Shown here piece by piece: positions 62,508 through 64,000 of a stretch of DNA of 64,000 nt. Position 1 is the stretch's first letter; the number at the start of each line of letters is the position of its first letter. The translations under genes and the position numbers were made by a program. The notes beneath the pieces were generated by a model, which saw only the letters and a program-made list of their open reading frames with translations, was not told the origin of the DNA and did no database searches. Source of the DNA: Sycon ciliatum (taxonomy: Eukaryota > Porifera > Calcarea > Leucosolenida > Sycettidae); the NCBI RefSeq assembly GCF_964019385.1, contig NC_088655.1, forward strand, positions 4,426,764 through 4,490,763, given 5' to 3'.

Positions 62508-64000
62508 GGAGAGTAGAGTTGTTACCTGGTAGAGGAGAGTAGAGTCGTTACCTGGTAGAGGAGAGTAGAGTCGTTACCTGGTAGAGGAGAGTAGAGTCGT
62601 TACCTATTAGAGGAGAGTAGAGTTGTTACCTGGTAGGGGAGAGTAGAGTCGTTACCTGGTAGAGGAGAGTAGAGTCGTCACCTGTCAGAGGAGAGTAGAG
62701 TCGTTACCTGGTAGACGAGAGTAGAGTCGTTACCTGTTAGAGGAGAGTAGGGTCGTTACCTGGTAGAGGAGAGTAGAGTCGTTACCTGGTAGAGGAGAGT
62801 AGAGTCGTTACCTGTGAGAGGAGAGTAAAGTTGTCACCTGGCAGAGGAGACTACGGTAGAGTCGTTACCTGGTAGAGGAGAGTAGAGTTGTTACCTGGTA
62901 GACGAGAGTAGAGTCGTTACCTGGTAGAGGAGAGTAGAGTCATTACCTGTTAGAGGAGAGTAGGGTCGTTACCTGGTAGAGGAGAGTAGAGTCGTTACCT
63001 GGTAGAGGAGAGTAGAGTCGTTACCTGGTAGAGGAGAGTAGAGTCATTACCTGTTAGAGGAGAGTAGGGTCGTTACCTGGTAGAGGAGAGTAGGGTCGTT
63101 ACCTGGTAGAGGAGAGTAGAATCGTTACCTGTGAGAGGAGAGTAAAGTTGTCAGGGGAGAGTAGAGTCGTTACCTTTTAGTGGAGAGTAGAGTCGTTACC
63201 TGTTACAGGAGAGTAGAGTTGTTACCTGTGAGAGGAGAGTAAAGTTGTCACCTGTTAGAGGAGAGTAGAGTCGTTACCTGTTAGAGGAGAGTAGAGTTGT
63301 TACCTGGTAGAGGAGAGTAGAGTCGTTACCTGTTAGAGGAGAGTAGAGTCATTACCTGGTAGGGGAGAGTAGAGTCGTTACCTTTTAGTGGAGAGTAGAG
63401 TCGTTACCTGTTACAGGAGAGTAGAGTTGTTACCTGTGGAAGGAGAGTAAAGTTGTTACCTGTTAGAGGAGAGTAGAGTCTTTACCTGGTAGGGGAGAGT
63501 AGAGTTGTTACCTGGTAGAGAAGAGTAGGGTCGTTACCTGGTAGAGGAGAGTAGAGTCGTTACCTGGTAGAGGAGAGTAGAGTCGTTACCTGGTAGAGGA
63601 GAGTTGTTACCTGGTAGAGAAGAGTAGGGTCGTTACCTGGTAGAGGAGAGTAGAGTCGTTACCTGGTAGAGGAGAGTAGAGTCGTTACCTGTGAGAAGAG
63701 AGTAGAGTCGTTACCTGTTAGAGGAGAGTAGAGTCATTACCTGGTAGAGGAGAGTAGAGTTGTTACCTGGTAGAGGAGAGTAGAGTCGTTACCTGGTAGA
63801 GGAGAGGAGAGTCGTTACCTGGTAGAGGAGAGTAGAGTCGTTACCTGGTAGAGGAGAGTAGAGTCGTTACCTGGTAGAGGAGAGTAAAGTTGTTACCTGG
63901 TAGAGGAGAGTAGAGTTGTTACCTGGTAGAGGAGAGTAGAGTCGTTACCTGGTAGACGAGAGTAGAGTCGTTACCTGGTAGAGGAGAGTAGAGTCGTTAC
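62508..64000. repeat. 26-bp minisatellite, at least 55 units, runs off the window
   Basis: Units of the form gttacctggtagaggagagt + agagtc repeat head to tail with scattered substitutions (tgttag, tgtgag, aaagtt variants) and a few length variants. It continues to the last base. It is unrelated in sequence to the 26-bp array at 401. Not CRISPR: there are no unique spacers. Confidence 0.97.

Noticed and set aside
62508-64000. Regular 26-bp repeats that could suggest a CRISPR array
   Set aside because: Units are contiguous without unique spacers, and the DNA is clearly eukaryotic.

Overview
This window is intron-rich, repeat-dense animal DNA. There are no bacterial-style operons. Instead there are GT-AG exons, long TG microsatellites, tRNA-derived SINEs, several LINE families, a Gypsy-like LTR element, many TA- and TTAA-flanked DNA transposons and MITEs, and Penelope-type remnants. 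The extracellular EGF and C-type-lectin-like exons together with hammerhead-ribozyme repeats suggest a non-vertebrate metazoan such as a sponge, cnidarian or basal deuterostome. The sequence alone does not let me name the species.

Host gene. One large plus-strand gene appears to cross most of the window. I can support eleven internal exons between 4310 and 53713. All have phase-1 boundaries on both sides and lengths divisible by three. They encode, in order: CTLD-like A, module B, module B, Ca-binding EGF, A, B, B, B, EGF, an 8-residue linker and A. The A modules share a fixed Cys pattern, and three of the five B modules share a C-x16-C spacing. No first or last exon is visible, so the gene probably continues beyond both ends of the exon run. 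The introns hold almost all of the mobile DNA.

Mobile DNA by region. 1-1800: two LINE 3' ends joined together, the first one split by a 26-bp minisatellite. 1921-2902: a TIR element with a TA target. 3411-3797: end of a Penelope-like reverse-strand ORF. 5.4-14.4 kb: MITEs, fold-backs, a degenerate and an intact hammerhead-bearing repeat, and a pair of further hammerheads near 10.6 kb. 15.3-19.7 kb: a TIR element with another nested in it, then a piggyBac-type fold-back enclosing a third element. 20.8-21.7 kb: SINEs. 21.97-27.15 kb: a pogo-type MITE, broken by a Gypsy-like LTR retrotransposon, itself broken by a TTAA fold-back MITE. 28.9-32.2 kb: four LINE remnants, one carrying a SINE with a target-site duplication. 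32.2-34.4 kb: nested MITEs and two SINEs. 36-40 kb: LINE ORF1 remnant and nested TIR elements. 43.1-47.0 kb: a hammerhead, then a TA element carrying both a small hAT-like insertion and a pogo/Tigger element with a nearly intact transposase. 47.1-48.0 kb: a tandem 352-bp repeat with one hammerhead per unit, a retrozyme-like array. 49.5-50.8 kb: an internally deleted pogo-type element. 53.8-55.4 kb: nested TTAA MITEs. 56.8-61.2 kb: an almost complete two-ORF LINE on the minus strand. 62.5 kb to the end: a long 26-bp minisatellite running off the window.

The most notable signal is the set of type I hammerhead ribozymes: six with a complete core and one decayed, from at least four sequence families, both as singletons and as a tandem array, near Penelope-like remnants. 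The second is the repeated A-Bn-EGF exon architecture of the host gene.
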